Positions 9,517-18,624 of a DNA stretch of 64,000 nt are shown here, in pieces (position 1 is the stretch's first letter; each line of letters opens with the position of its first letter). Made by a program: the position numbers and the translations under genes. Source of the DNA: JAUIAI01 sp041396685 (GTDB taxonomy: Bacteria > Pseudomonadota > Gammaproteobacteria > Burkholderiales > Burkholderiaceae_E); assembly GCA_041396685.1 (NCBI GenBank), contig JAWKYD010000006.1, positions 62,001 through 126,000 of the forward strand, written 5' to 3'. The notes under the pieces are model-generated. The model worked only from the letters and a program-made list of their open reading frames with translations, did no database searches and was not told the DNA's origin.

Positions 9517-10170
9517 TCACGGCAACAACGTTTGAACTCCCGGATTGATCGCCTTGCCACGATCGGAGGCGCGCGCCGTGGCCGGTCGCTCGCTGATGCG
9601 CGCATACCAGTCGCGCACGTTCGCGTAGTCATCGAACGAAACGCGGTGCCGTTCGTGCCGCCAGACCCACGGAAAGATCGCCATGTCGGCCACCGAATAC
9701 TCGTCGCCAGCCACGAACGGGCGGCCCTCGAGGTGACCATTCAATACCCGGTAGAGCCGTTGGCATTCGCGCGTATATCGCTCGATACCGTAAGGGATCG
9801 GCTCCTTGGCGCCCAGGAAGTGATGCGCCTGCCCCGCCATGGGCCCCAACCCACCCATCTGCCACATCAGCCACTCGTAGGCCTGGGTGCGCCCGCGCAA
9901 CGATTGCGGCAGGAAACGGCCGCTCTTCTCGGCCAGATAGAGCAGGATCGCGCCGGATTCGAACACCGACACGGGTTCGCCGCCATCGGCCGGTGCGTGA
10001 TCGACAATGGCCGGAATGCGGTTGTTGGGAGATATGGCAAGGAACCCGGGCGCAAACTGCTCGTCGTTGAAGATGTCGATCGGCTTGAGCGTGTACTCGG
10101 CGCCGATCTCCTCGAGCATGAGCAGGGGCTTGTAACCGTTTGGAGTGGTCCAGAAGTAGACGTCGTACAT
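9517..10170 (-). CDS. Glutathione S-transferase, YfcG/YghU-like
   Basis: A 217-residue cytosolic GST-fold protein very close in pattern to E. coli YfcG, a disulfide-bond oxidoreductase: N-terminal thioredoxin fold with TTPNGYK, the SPNNRIPAIVDH and FESGAILLYLAEKSG glutathione-site motifs, and the C-terminal helical domain with GGLGPMAGQAHHF. The start at 10170 gives MYDVYFWTTPNG, aligned with the family N-terminus; the longer open frame upstream adds an Arg-rich tail unlike any GST. It lies 67 bases after the creatininase-like gene on the same strand and may be the last gene of that operon. Confidence 0.92.
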   Translation of the reverse strand: MYDVYFWTTPNGYKPLLMLEEIGAEYTLKPIDIFNDEQFAPGFLAISPNNRIPAIVDHAPADGGEPVSVFESGAILLYLAEKSGRFLPQSLRGRTQAYEWLMWQMGGLGPMAGQAHHFLGAKEPIPYGIERYTRECQRLYRVLNGHLEGRPFVAGDEYSVADMAIFPWVWRHERHRVSFDDYANVRDWYARISERPATARASDRGKAINPGVQTLLP

Positions 10171-10237
10171 GCGCTCGCTCCTCGTTTTCGATCGGGCAGC
10201 GGCTCCTCGCGTCACACGTCCGCTGCCGCCGGCAATG

Positions 10238-11056
10238 CTAACCGGTTTCCAGCGGCGATCGCGCCGGCGGCCACTGGGTGGCCGCGGCCTGCTCGCAGAC
10301 CCGCGCAAGCGTGCGCGCCATGTGATCCAGGAGCGTCGCACCCTTATCAGCACTCGCCGCGGAGGCATCGCCGCATACCCCTTGCGGATTCAGATCCTCG
10401 GCCATCCAACCGATGCCCACCGGCTTCTCGATGCCCAGAGGACCACCGACCCGCGCCATGGCTTCGCCGGTGCTCTCGAAAGCGGCGGCCCGATCGCGGT
10501 GCACGAGATCGGGGTGCAGATGCAGCATCAACGAGGTCTCGACATCGCCACCGTGCAGGCCGAACTCACGCTCGGCGGGGTCGAACAGGCCTTCGGGCTT
10601 GCCCAGCGCACCCCCGTTGGCGCGCACGACGAGCATGCCATGCCGGGCTCGAAGGCGAACGGCGACCATGTCCACGTGGGGCTTCTGGCCACCGTGCGTG
10701 TTGAAGATCACCAGCTTGCGCAGGCCGGCACGTGCGACCGACGCACCGATGTCCAGCCAGAGCGCGAGCAGGGTGTCGGCGTCGATGCTGAGCGTGCCGG
10801 CATGGGTCGTGTGCTCGAGACTGTCACCGACTTCGAGCGCCGGCAAGACCACTACCTGCGCGGGTGCGCGCAAGTGCGCGCACATGGCCTCGATCACGCC
10901 GGCGCTGATGAGGGCATCGGTACCCAGTGGAAGATGCGGGCCGTGTTGCTCGGTTGCCGACACCGGCAATAGTGCAACCGTGGTCTGCGCATCGAGCGCC
11001 GCGATATCGTCCCGGCCGAGCCGTTGCCAGTAAGCGTGGCGGCGGGCTGATGTCAT
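10238..11056 (-). CDS. Creatininase-family amidohydrolase
   Basis: A 272-residue creatininase/ArfB-like amidohydrolase. The metal-binding pattern is visible: Glu and His in SATEQHGPHLPLGTD with Asp at its end, then FNTHGG and GLHGGDVETS supplying further His and Glu. Family members hydrolyse creatinine or cyclic/formyl amides in the cytoplasm with two divalent metals. Its ATG overlaps the stop of the DUF3482 GTPase gene (ATGA, 11053-11056), so expression is coupled to that gene. No creatine catabolism gene is nearby, so true creatininase activity is doubtful; a formamide hydrolase (ArfB/FAPy deformylase type) is equally possible. Confidence 0.87.
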   Translation of the reverse strand: MTSARRHAYWQRLGRDDIAALDAQTTVALLPVSATEQHGPHLPLGTDALISAGVIEAMCAHLRAPAQVVVLPALEVGDSLEHTTHAGTLSIDADTLLALWLDIGASVARAGLRKLVIFNTHGGQKPHVDMVAVRLRARHGMLVVRANGGALGKPEGLFDPAEREFGLHGGDVETSLMLHLHPDLVHRDRAAAFESTGEAMARVGGPLGIEKPVGIGWMAEDLNPQGVCGDASAASADKGATLLDHMARTLARVCEQAAATQWPPARSPLETG

Positions 11057-12561
11057 GTCGACTCCTTCTCCTTGGCCGCGGTCGAGGCCGGCGGCGGATA
11101 CAAATGGCTGAGAACATCCTCGAGCAAGACGGCAAACGCGCGGCCGAGTGGCGCGACCAGATCGTCGCCGGTGCGTGCGCCGGCATCCCGGAGTTCGCGC
11201 CCGCGTGCCAACGCGTGCTCGAACGGAGAGCGGTGGCGTTGCAGCGCCTGCTCGACGACGCTACCCCAGTGCTCAGGGTACTCGCCGCGCACCCACTGTC
11301 CGCGGCCGCGTCCGAAGTGGGCCACGGCCAGATAGGTCAGCGCCAGGGTCTGCACCTTGCCGAGCAGCACGGGGCGCGACCATTCGATCGTGATGCCACT
11401 GACGCCGCGGAACAGGTTGATGCCACGCGCCAGGCCCGCCGCGCCCAGCGCACCGAGAATGCCACCGGCCAGCATGCCGCCGCCGAGTGTGAAGCCGCCG
11501 GTTGCGAGATCGGCTTTCAAGCCGGCCAGCACACCGGTGGTGACACCGCCGAGCACCGCGGCCTTGCCCTCGTTGATCTTCTCATTGATGGTGAAGTGGC
11601 CGGCGACGCGTGTGATGATCTCGATCGATGCCTGGCCGGACAGGCCGTGCAGTTCGAGCAGCGCAGCGGTGGAGCGCCTGAGGCCGCCGTCCCAGCGTTC
11701 GGCCAGACCGACCATCGCCTCGTCGCGCGCATTGCGCAGCGACGCCAAGGGCAGGCCCATCATGCCGCCGAAATCGCGCAAGGTCTGCAACGGGCCGTTC
11801 GATTCCAGCACTACCCGGTCAGCCGCGGCGGCGGCGAGATTGCCCGCCAGCAGGTCGCAGGCGCGTGCGAAACGGTCGCGGTGCAACGCGTGTCGTGACG
11901 CGCGCAGGCGCTGCGCCGCCGGCCTTTGTGCGGCGGGCAATGCGTCGACCATCGCCGCGAGTAATCCGTCTTCCTGCACCCAGCAACGCGCAAAGGCATC
12001 GAGCGCCAGCACCGCGCGGACGAAATCGTGGCCGGCCAGGTGTTTGCGCCAGCGGGCGATCTCCGCAGCTTCCTGCTCGGCCGGCCGTGGCGTGCCGAGT
12101 TGATTCAGAAGCACGATCACGGGGCGATCCGCCCAGCGCAGGATGCGCATTTCGGCGTCGAGATAGCCGATGTCCTCCGGAGACTCGGACGCATTGACCA
12201 GATACAGAACCAGGTCGGCCTGGTCGCGCACATGGGCGAGCGCCTGCTGACTCGACCACAATGCCCGGTCGTTGATGCGGTCCCAGACCTGGGCCCGCAG
12301 CCAGGTCAACGTGCCGTCGGCTTGCTCGAGCCGGCGCGCGAGCCGGATGCTGTCGCCGAAACCCGGTGTATCCCAGAGCAGCAGCCGGTCACCTTGCGGC
12401 GTTTCGGCGAGCAGATGGCTGTCGATGGTGTCGGTGACATGGGCCTGGTCGCGGATCGAGCCGATGTCTCGGTCGAGCAGGGTGCGTGCGAGCGTCGTCT
12501 TGCCGGCGTTGGTGTGCGAGACCAGGCTCAATGAGATGGTCTGGGAAGCCGTCCCGGTCAT
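11053..12561 (-). CDS. DUF3482 GTPase-like protein
   Basis: A 502-residue protein with an N-terminal P-loop GTPase domain: G1 SHTNAGKTT at about residues 15-23, G3 WDTPGFGDS, and a G4 position reading NQLG rather than the usual NKxD, which may loosen guanine specificity. The C-terminal half is the DUF3482 region with a long glycine/alanine-rich hydrophobic stretch (about 330-380) that could be a membrane hairpin. It overlaps the DUF2868 gene upstream (ATGA, 12558-12561) and the creatininase-like gene downstream (ATGA). DUF2868/DUF3482 pairs recur in proteobacteria but have no established function to my knowledge. Confidence 0.85.
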   Translation of the reverse strand: MTGTASQTISLSLVSHTNAGKTTLARTLLDRDIGSIRDQAHVTDTIDSHLLAETPQGDRLLLWDTPGFGDSIRLARRLEQADGTLTWLRAQVWDRINDRALWSSQQALAHVRDQADLVLYLVNASESPEDIGYLDAEMRILRWADRPVIVLLNQLGTPRPAEQEAAEIARWRKHLAGHDFVRAVLALDAFARCWVQEDGLLAAMVDALPAAQRPAAQRLRASRHALHRDRFARACDLLAGNLAAAAADRVVLESNGPLQTLRDFGGMMGLPLASLRNARDEAMVGLAERWDGGLRRSTAALLELHGLSGQASIEIITRVAGHFTINEKINEGKAAVLGGVTTGVLAGLKADLATGGFTLGGGMLAGGILGALGAAGLARGINLFRGVSGITIEWSRPVLLGKVQTLALTYLAVAHFGRGRGQWVRGEYPEHWGSVVEQALQRHRSPFEHALARGRELRDAGARTGDDLVAPLGRAFAVLLEDVLSHLYPPPASTAAKEKEST

Positions 12562-14024
12562 GTCGTCGTGGCCGCCGTGTCACGACGGATCGCGGCGTCG
12601 AGTCGTTCGGCGAGGGCATCGCCGAGATCGTCATCGTCGAGCGACACGAAAACGGGCTCGATGGCGGGTTCGAGCAAAGCGCGCCAGGCCTGGTGCCGCT
12701 GGGCGAGCCGCGTGTCGTCGCCGGCGAAGCGGGCACGAAAGCCCGACTCGTCGATGATCACCTGGACGGGGGCAGACAGGGCTGCGGCCAGGGTGTCGAG
12801 CAGGCGACGGTGGTGCTCGAGTTCCGGTGTGGCGGCGAGATTGAACAGCACGACCAGCCGTTCGCCCGCGGCCAGCGCCGGCGGGCTGGCATCGTCTTCG
12901 TCGCCCAGGCGCCAGGCCGGCAGCACGCGTGTCGGGCCGATCGCCGTGGTGGCGGCCCGACCGAGGCGCGCGAGAGCGTCAGCGAGCGGTGCGAAGCCAA
13001 ACGGCAGGATCGCCAGGCCGGCGGCGGGTGAGGGCGCGCGCGCCGGCAGCACGGCCAGCACTGCCGGGTCGTTCAATGGCCAGGGGAAGTGGCGCGCCAG
13101 GCGCCGGGCTCGTGCGGCCTGCCAGGCCGACAGGACGAGACGGGGCACGACGATCACGATCACCAGCGTGGTCGCGAACAGGTGGATCCAGCGCGCGGCG
13201 TTCTCGCCGTCGCCGTAGGCGAAGTTCAGGGCGCTCATGGCCGGGGCATCCGGCAGGGTGATACCGGTGAGCAGGCTGGCGGGTCCGAGAACGACCGACA
13301 CGAGGCCGTGGACCTGGACGGCGTCGAGGAACGTGCTCGACCATCCCGCCCGGTATTCGACCGCCAGGCCGCGCCAGTACAGTGCGGCAAGCAACCCGGC
13401 CGAGAACAACGCCGCGGCCAGATGCAACCACGCGAGTGCGCGCGCGCGCAGCAGCGGAGCCGATCGGCTTCGCCAGAGCCGATGGAAATCGCGCGTCACC
13501 TTGGCTTCGAACGTGGCCGGCTCGCGATTCGGACGGGCGCTCGCGGCGAGCGCGGCGCGATGACCGGCCAGCATGCGCATGGGCCAGGGTACGGGCGGCG
13601 CGTGCCCGCGCAGACGCTCGACGAGCAGCGCCACGTACGCAACGACGTTCCAGACCAGCACCGCGAGAAACGGCGGCGAAAGAAGATTGAGCCGGTCGCC
13701 ACCGGCCAGCGCGTCTGCCAGCAAGCCGCCGATCAGGCCCGTCGTCGCCAGCACCGGGCCGGCCAGCATCGGCCAGTGCGCGGGTTCGAGGAGAGCCGGC
13801 CAGCGGCTGTCGCGCTCGCGCAGACGTTCGACCATGCGCGCGGATCGGGCCGCCAGCCAGCGGTCGCGTGTCGCGGGGTCGTCGTGCAGCGATTCGGCGG
13901 ACAGCCCGCTATCGGACAGGGCCGCCCGTGACGCCCAGGCGCGGTCGTCGGCCTGCCAGTCGGGTGGCTCGATTGCATCCAACACCTGTGCGAGCGTGGT
14001 CTCGCGGCCTTGTCGTTCATCCAT
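12558..14024 (-). CDS. DUF2868 membrane protein
   Basis: A 488-residue inner-membrane protein of the DUF2868 family. Four or five hydrophobic segments are visible: two at about 85-155 (HWPMLAGPVLATTGLIGGLL and the following FLAVLVWNVVAYVALLV), two around 205-270, and one near 300-320. The C-terminal third is soluble and contains a degenerate nucleotide-fold look (LVVLFNLAATPELE, VQVIIDESGF). It is the first gene of a coupled minus-strand set with the DUF3482 GTPase and creatininase-like amidase. The pairing suggests a membrane platform for the GTPase; the function is unknown. Confidence 0.82.
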   Translation of the reverse strand: MDERQGRETTLAQVLDAIEPPDWQADDRAWASRAALSDSGLSAESLHDDPATRDRWLAARSARMVERLRERDSRWPALLEPAHWPMLAGPVLATTGLIGGLLADALAGGDRLNLLSPPFLAVLVWNVVAYVALLVERLRGHAPPVPWPMRMLAGHRAALAASARPNREPATFEAKVTRDFHRLWRSRSAPLLRARALAWLHLAAALFSAGLLAALYWRGLAVEYRAGWSSTFLDAVQVHGLVSVVLGPASLLTGITLPDAPAMSALNFAYGDGENAARWIHLFATTLVIVIVVPRLVLSAWQAARARRLARHFPWPLNDPAVLAVLPARAPSPAAGLAILPFGFAPLADALARLGRAATTAIGPTRVLPAWRLGDEDDASPPALAAGERLVVLFNLAATPELEHHRRLLDTLAAALSAPVQVIIDESGFRARFAGDDTRLAQRHQAWRALLEPAIEPVFVSLDDDDLGDALAERLDAAIRRDTAATTT

Positions 14025-14042
14025 CCGTCGAAGGGTCAGTCT

Positions 14043-14080
14043 CGTGGCACGTCGTGCACGCTCGCCCGTATCGTGCCACG
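14043..14080. promoter_or_regulatory. 9-bp perfect inverted repeat between divergent genes
   Basis: CGTGGCACG at 14043-14051 is repeated inverted at 14072-14080 with a 20-base spacer, in the 272-base gap between the DUF2868 gene (minus) and the unknown gene at 14297 (plus). It could be an operator for either gene. There is no T-run, so it is not a usual terminator. In such GC-rich DNA a 9-bp match could be chance. Confidence 0.3.
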
Positions 14081-14296
14081 CACGGTCACGAAAGGGGCCG
14101 CGAATGCGGTCGCCAACACAGGCTGTTGCGGAATTGGGCCGCTCGACGCGCCATCGGTCGGCGACGGGCGGCGGCTGCGACCGCTCGTGCCGGTTCAGCG
14201 GCAGTTCATCCGCGAAGGGCGAGCCAGAGCCCGTCGATCGCGGGATTTGCGGTCATCATGCCCAGCAAGGACAGCCATCCAAGAGAGGAAACAGGA

Positions 14297-14818
14297 ATGG
14301 AACTCGGCTTTCACGGCGATACCTTGCTGCACCGCGAACGGACCTTCGAGCTGGTCGATCAGCCCCTCGAGATGTATTTCGACCTGATTGGCAGCCGGCC
14401 GACGTTCGATGCCGAGGGCAGCGCGGAGCGAGGCTACACCGCGCAGTGGACGATCGAGGACGGCTGGCTGTTCCTGGTCAACATCCAGGCGCGTTGGAGC
14501 GACGCGGAGGCGCTGTCGATCAAGCACCTGTTTCCGTTTGCCGGCAACCGAGTGTTCGCGGCCTGGTACCACGGTCAGCTGCGCGCCTTCCGACGCGACC
14601 GACCGCTTCCCAATCTGTCGGATCCCGCCCGCCGTCCTTACCCCGACCTGACCTTGAGCATCGAGCACGGTCGCATCGCGAGCGCCACTCTGATCGAGCG
14701 CTTCGCGAACTCACCGACCGCCAGTGCGGTGCGCCGCCCGACGCCGGCCGAGGTTCTCGCTCTGGACGACTACCGCAAGCCGTCCGTGCATGCGGCCTTC
14801 GAAGACCTGATGATCTGA
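14297..14818 (+). CDS. Conserved hypothetical protein, unknown function
   Basis: A 173-residue soluble protein with no signal peptide or membrane segment. The start is the ATG at 14297, preceded by AGGAAACAGGA, a fair ribosome-binding site; the longer frame upstream has no credible start. It is rich in aromatic residues (ten Phe, repeated Tyr/Trp) and the pattern RGYTAQWTIEDGWLFLVNIQ / HLFPFAGNRVFAAWYHGQLR looks like alternating beta strands, so a compact beta-sandwich is plausible. I believe similar uncharacterised proteins occur in other Burkholderiales, but no function can be assigned. It stands alone between two divergent or convergent neighbours. Confidence 0.75.
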   Translation: MELGFHGDTLLHRERTFELVDQPLEMYFDLIGSRPTFDAEGSAERGYTAQWTIEDGWLFLVNIQARWSDAEALSIKHLFPFAGNRVFAAWYHGQLRAFRRDRPLPNLSDPARRPYPDLTLSIEHGRIASATLIERFANSPTASAVRRPTPAEVLALDDYRKPSVHAAFEDLMI

Positions 14819-14861
14819 ACTCTGCGGGCCCGGGTGGGCTCGCGACTGCCCGGCACCCGCG

Positions 14862-15275
14862 TCAGGAACCCGCGGCGCGCACCTCGGCCAGATCATTCCA
14901 GACCTTCTGGTCACGGATCAGGCCACCGGCCACCGTGAAACGATCGACGAAGCGGATACCCGCGAACGGCTGCCCGTCCGGCCATTCGCCGAACAGGGTG
15001 CCGAAGCACCACACGACCGTCGTCGCGCCGTCGACGATGCTCTCGGTCCGTTCGACGACCTTACCCACCCGCCGATAGCGGCTGGCAGCCCAGTCGACGA
15101 GCTCGGCCGGACGGCGGAACCGTACCGCGCCCGGGAATTCCATCTCGAAGCCCTCGGCCAGGCGCCGGGCCGCGCTGCCGAGATCGCGAGCTTCCATTTC
15201 GGCCAGGTAAGCGAGCACCACGGCCTTGCCGTCGGCCGAGGAGGCCAGCGCGGCATTCGATTCCGGTTTCGACAT
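14862..15275 (-). CDS. SnoaL/NTF2-like protein
   Basis: A 137-residue protein with the cone-shaped NTF2/SnoaL-like pattern: an N-terminal helix pair (GKAVVLAYLAEMEARDLGSA), then beta strands including VERTESIVDGATTVVWCFGT and GIRFVDRFTVAGGLIRDQKVW. Such domains bind small hydrophobic ligands or act as isomerases and cyclases. It is transcribed toward the 173-residue unknown gene and away from the mechanosensitive channel gene. No partner or substrate is suggested by its context. Confidence 0.78.
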   Translation of the reverse strand: MSKPESNAALASSADGKAVVLAYLAEMEARDLGSAARRLAEGFEMEFPGAVRFRRPAELVDWAASRYRRVGKVVERTESIVDGATTVVWCFGTLFGEWPDGQPFAGIRFVDRFTVAGGLIRDQKVWNDLAEVRAAGS

Positions 15276-15708
15276 GACTGATCTCGTCGTTGATCTGGTC
15301 AGCGAGCATAGCCTACGACGTCATCTCGACGGACTTGCCGAGATGACGTCGCGCCGGCGCGGGGATCGCGCGCATCTGTTTATGATTCGGGTCTGCACGG
15401 GCGGTCGGCGCCGGCTGGGCGCTGCCGATCGAGCTGGCCGGGGCCGCCGGCCAGGCGAATCGAATGACAAGGCGGCGACGCTACGGGCGGGCAGGGCGGC
15501 GGGTGCCGCAGTGGACCAACGACTACCGATGACAGTGACCGAGATCCGGCCCCGCCCGGCCGTACCGCGATTGGCGCCGGCGGAAATCGCCCGGCGCCAT
15601 CGGGCCGTATTGGCCAATGCCGGCGGTATGCCGTCGCGGATGCCTGGCGTGAACCGCGACCTGTTCGGCGGGCACGGCGCCGACAGGTACGGCCGGCTGC
15701 ACCCCGCG
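15276..15708. other. 433-base gap between divergent genes, with one strong hairpin
   Basis: Gap between the SnoaL-like gene (minus) and the chosen start of the MscS-like gene (plus). It holds the perfect 13-bp inverted repeat described separately and a TATGAT hexamer at 15381-15386 that could be a -10 element, without a convincing -35. The plus-strand frame of the channel gene is open through most of it, and an alternative ATG at 15529 would shorten the gap to about 250 bases. I see no other gene here. Confidence 0.5.
15316..15351. promoter_or_regulatory. Perfect 13-bp inverted repeat (candidate operator)
   Basis: CGACGTCATCTCG (15316-15328) and CGAGATGACGTCG (15339-15351) form perfect 13-bp arms around a 10-base loop. 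It lies 40 bases upstream of the SnoaL-like start and about 350 bases upstream of the channel gene. No T-run follows on either strand, which argues against an intrinsic terminator and for a protein-binding site or a 5'-leader hairpin. Confidence 0.55.
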
Positions 15709-18624
15709 ATGGCACCGGACGCGCGGGCGATCGGTCGAACCGTGGCAGTCGCGCTGTCACGCTGGGTCTCCGCACTGCTCGTCGGGTTGGCGCTGTTGCT
15801 CGTCACCGATGCCCGGGCGACGGATGTCACCGACTATCGCGAGCGGGTGGATGCCACCCAGGACGAGCTCGAAGGAATCGAGCGCACGCTCGCCTCGACG
15901 TCCTCGTCACGCACGGACGCCGGTCAGTTGCTGCTGCTTCGCGCCAGGGTGCGTGATCTGCGCGACGGCGAGCGCGCCGCGCGCGAGCCGGTCGCCAAGC
16001 AACGTGACGCACTGCGCGCCGATCTCGCCCGGCTCGGACCGGAGCCGGCCAAGGGCGAGCCTCCCGAGGCGGCCGAGATCGCGGCCGAGCGCGTCCGCAT
16101 CAATACGGCGCTGAGCGAGGTCGAGGCCATCCTGCGCAAGGGCGATCTCAACGACGCCCTGGCTTCACGGCTGCTCGACGACATCGCGGAGGCGCGCCGG
16201 AGCGCGTTCTACGACCGTCTGCTCCAGCAGGACCCCTCGCCGCTGGACCCCGACTTGATCGCCAGCGCCGGCTGGTCCGCAGTCGCTGTACTCGAACGCT
16301 CGCTGGAGAACGTGGTCGCAATGGTTGGCGCGTGGCGTGCCCGACCCGACGCCGATCGACGCACGGTATTGCTGGGTGCGGCAATCTTCACGGCCTTGCT
16401 CGTGCTGTTCCCGTTGCGCGTCTTGATGGTTCGCCTGCTGACCCGTCGCATGTCGCGGCTCAAACCGTCGTCGGCGCGGGCGGTGATCGCCGCCGCTGTG
16501 ATGACCCTTGCGAGGCTGCTGCCCTGGGCGGCTGGCTCGGCTTTGATCGTGATCGCGCTCTGGCATAGCGGTCTGGTACCCGACCAGGGGGTCGCGCTCG
16601 CCTTCTCCGTCTGGTCGTGGCTGCTGGTCATCCTGGCCGTGGATGCCGCCGCGACGTCGATCTTTCTGGCCGAGCTTCCGGACTGGCAGCTTCTGACCAC
16701 CGACCGTCCCCGGCGAGCGCTGGTGCGCGCCCTGATGGTCGCGACGGCCGTGGTGCTGGCCGCCGACGGCATGTTGCGTGCGCTCGCGCCACTGGCGCGC
16801 GCCACGCGCGAGTTCTCCCTGATGCAGAGTGCGGTGGTGGCGGTCGTGCTGGCCGCGCTGCTGTTCATGCTGACCCGGCGGCGTACCTGGCAGTCACCGG
16901 TCGCCCAGACCAAGGAGGCGGTCGCCGATCCGGCGTCGGCATCATCCGTCGAGGGCTCGGCCGAGATTCCGGCCAATCCTGCTCCACGCCTGCTGAGCTG
17001 GCGCAGCCTGCGCGTGCTGGCGGCGATCGCAGCCGCGACGATCGTCGTCGCGACCCTGCTCGGCCAGGTCGCACTCGGCTACTTCATCGCCACCCGCGCG
17101 TTCTATCTGGCGGGCCTGCTCGCGACGGCATGGTGCGTTCGGATGCTGGTGCAGGAGATTCTCAATTCGGTCGACGAACGGGCGATGCGCGCGCGCTCCG
17201 ATCGCGGCGACAAAGCGTCGCTGCTGACCTTCTATTTCGGGCTCACCGCCGACGTATTGTTGCTGTTGTTGTTGCTGCCGCCCGTTTTCATCGTGCTCGG
17301 TGCCGATCCGTCCGACGTCAGGAACTTCGTTCTCGACGCCTTCGACGGTGTGCAGATCGGGTCGGTACGCATCTCCATCACCAATATCCTGTCCGCGATC
17401 GGGGCGTTCCTGGCGGTGTTGTTGGTTACCTGGCTGGTGCAGAGCATCCTGGACCGACGCATGTTTCCACACATGCGGGTGGATGTCGGCGTCAAGCACT
17501 CGTTTCGAACGCTGATCGGTTACTTCGGGGTGTTGCTCGCGGTGGTCGGCGCGTTCGCGGCTTTGGGCTTCAATCTGTCCAACCTGGCGATCGTCGCCGG
17601 TGCGTTGTCGGTCGGCATCGGTTTCGGCCTGCAGAGCATCGTCAACAATTTCGTGTCGGGCCTGATCCTGCTGTTCGAGCGGCCGATCAAGATCGGCGAC
17701 TGGATCGTCACCAGCGCCGGCGAAGGCTATGTCCGGCGCATCAGCGTACGCTCGACCGAGATCGAAACCTTCGACCGGGCTTCGATCATCGTGCCGAACT
17801 CCGAACTGATCGGCCATGCGGTGACCAACCGCACCCATGGCAACAACATCGGCCGCATCGCCGTGCCGATCGGCGTGGCCTACGACGAGAATCCCCGCCG
17901 AGTGATGGAGCTTCTACGTGAGATCGTCCGTGCCAACCGCGATGTCATGCGCTATCCCGAACCGGTGATCTATTTCGCCGGCTTTGGCGAGAGTTCGCTC
18001 GACTTCGAGATCCGCGCCTATCTGCGCGACATCAACGCGATCCTGCAGGTACGAACCGACCTTCGTCTGGCAGTTTTCGAACGATTGCGTGACGAAGGCA
18101 TCCAGATTCCGTATCCGCACCGGACCGTGCATCTCGTGCCCGCGCCGGCCCCGGCGCACGAGGCGGCGTCGCGACGCCGGCCGAGTCACGAGGGCAGGCA
18201 TCATGAGCCGCTGGCGGCGTGTTTGCGATTCGCGCCGGCGTTGGTGCCGGCGCGCCGCGGCTTGCCTGGCTGTCCTGGTGTTCGTGCCCACTGCGACCGC
18301 CGCCGAGCGTCCGCTCTGGGAACTCGGTGTTGCAACCGTCGCAATCGATCAGCAGGCATATCCGGGCTCGTCGGCGCGTGCGCAACGTCAGTTGCTGTTG
18401 CCCTACGGTGTCTATCGAGGTCCGTGGCTTCGCGCCGACGACGGGCAGGTGGGTCTGCGGGCGTTGAGCAATGCACGACTCGAACTCGATCTGGGCGCGG
18501 CCGCGGCGATCGGCTCCAGCGCCACCAATGCGCCTCTGCGCGCGGGCATGCCCGCCCTCGGCACGCTCGTCGAACTAGGGCCCAGGCTGAAGTTCTGGCC
18601 CTTTGGCCGCCGGACGCAGCCTGA
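15709..18624 (+). CDS. DUF3772/MscS mechanosensitive channel; frame runs into mipA
   Basis: Large inner-membrane channel protein. The start at 15709 gives a signal-like hydrophobic segment (SALLVGLALLLVTDARA), then a periplasmic coiled-coil DUF3772 region of about 170 residues, about ten membrane segments, and the MscS domain: GALSVGIGFGLQSIVNNFVS pore helix, then FERPIKIGDWI and the beta domain with IIVPNSELIGHAVTN. An upstream ATG at 15529 is possible. The natural MscS end (IPYPHRTVHLV) is reached near 18140, yet the frame stays open to 18624, giving about 140 Arg-rich residues read out of frame through the mipA gene. In the third frame a TGA at 18204-18206 overlaps the mipA ATG, so a frameshift near 18130-18200 is the simplest explanation. 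Function is release of solutes under turgor stress. Confidence 0.8.
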   Translation: MAPDARAIGRTVAVALSRWVSALLVGLALLLVTDARATDVTDYRERVDATQDELEGIERTLASTSSSRTDAGQLLLLRARVRDLRDGERAAREPVAKQRDALRADLARLGPEPAKGEPPEAAEIAAERVRINTALSEVEAILRKGDLNDALASRLLDDIAEARRSAFYDRLLQQDPSPLDPDLIASAGWSAVAVLERSLENVVAMVGAWRARPDADRRTVLLGAAIFTALLVLFPLRVLMVRLLTRRMSRLKPSSARAVIAAAVMTLARLLPWAAGSALIVIALWHSGLVPDQGVALAFSVWSWLLVILAVDAAATSIFLAELPDWQLLTTDRPRRALVRALMVATAVVLAADGMLRALAPLARATREFSLMQSAVVAVVLAALLFMLTRRRTWQSPVAQTKEAVADPASASSVEGSAEIPANPAPRLLSWRSLRVLAAIAAATIVVATLLGQVALGYFIATRAFYLAGLLATAWCVRMLVQEILNSVDERAMRARSDRGDKASLLTFYFGLTADVLLLLLLLPPVFIVLGADPSDVRNFVLDAFDGVQIGSVRISITNILSAIGAFLAVLLVTWLVQSILDRRMFPHMRVDVGVKHSFRTLIGYFGVLLAVVGAFAALGFNLSNLAIVAGALSVGIGFGLQSIVNNFVSGLILLFERPIKIGDWIVTSAGEGYVRRISVRSTEIETFDRASIIVPNSELIGHAVTNRTHGNNIGRIAVPIGVAYDENPRRVMELLREIVRANRDVMRYPEPVIYFAGFGESSLDFEIRAYLRDINAILQVRTDLRLAVFERLRDEGIQIPYPHRTVHLVPAPAPAHEAASRRRPSHEGRHHEPLAACLRFAPALVPARRGLPGCPGVRAHCDRRRASALGTRCCNRRNRSAGISGLVGACATSVAVALRCLSRSVASRRRRAGGSAGVEQCTTRTRSGRGRGDRLQRHQCASARGHARPRHARRTRAQAEVLALWPPDAA

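Noticed and set aside
10238..11056. True creatininase in creatine degradation
   Set aside because: The family fold is clear, but no creatinase, sarcosine oxidase or other creatine gene is in the window, so only the family name is used.
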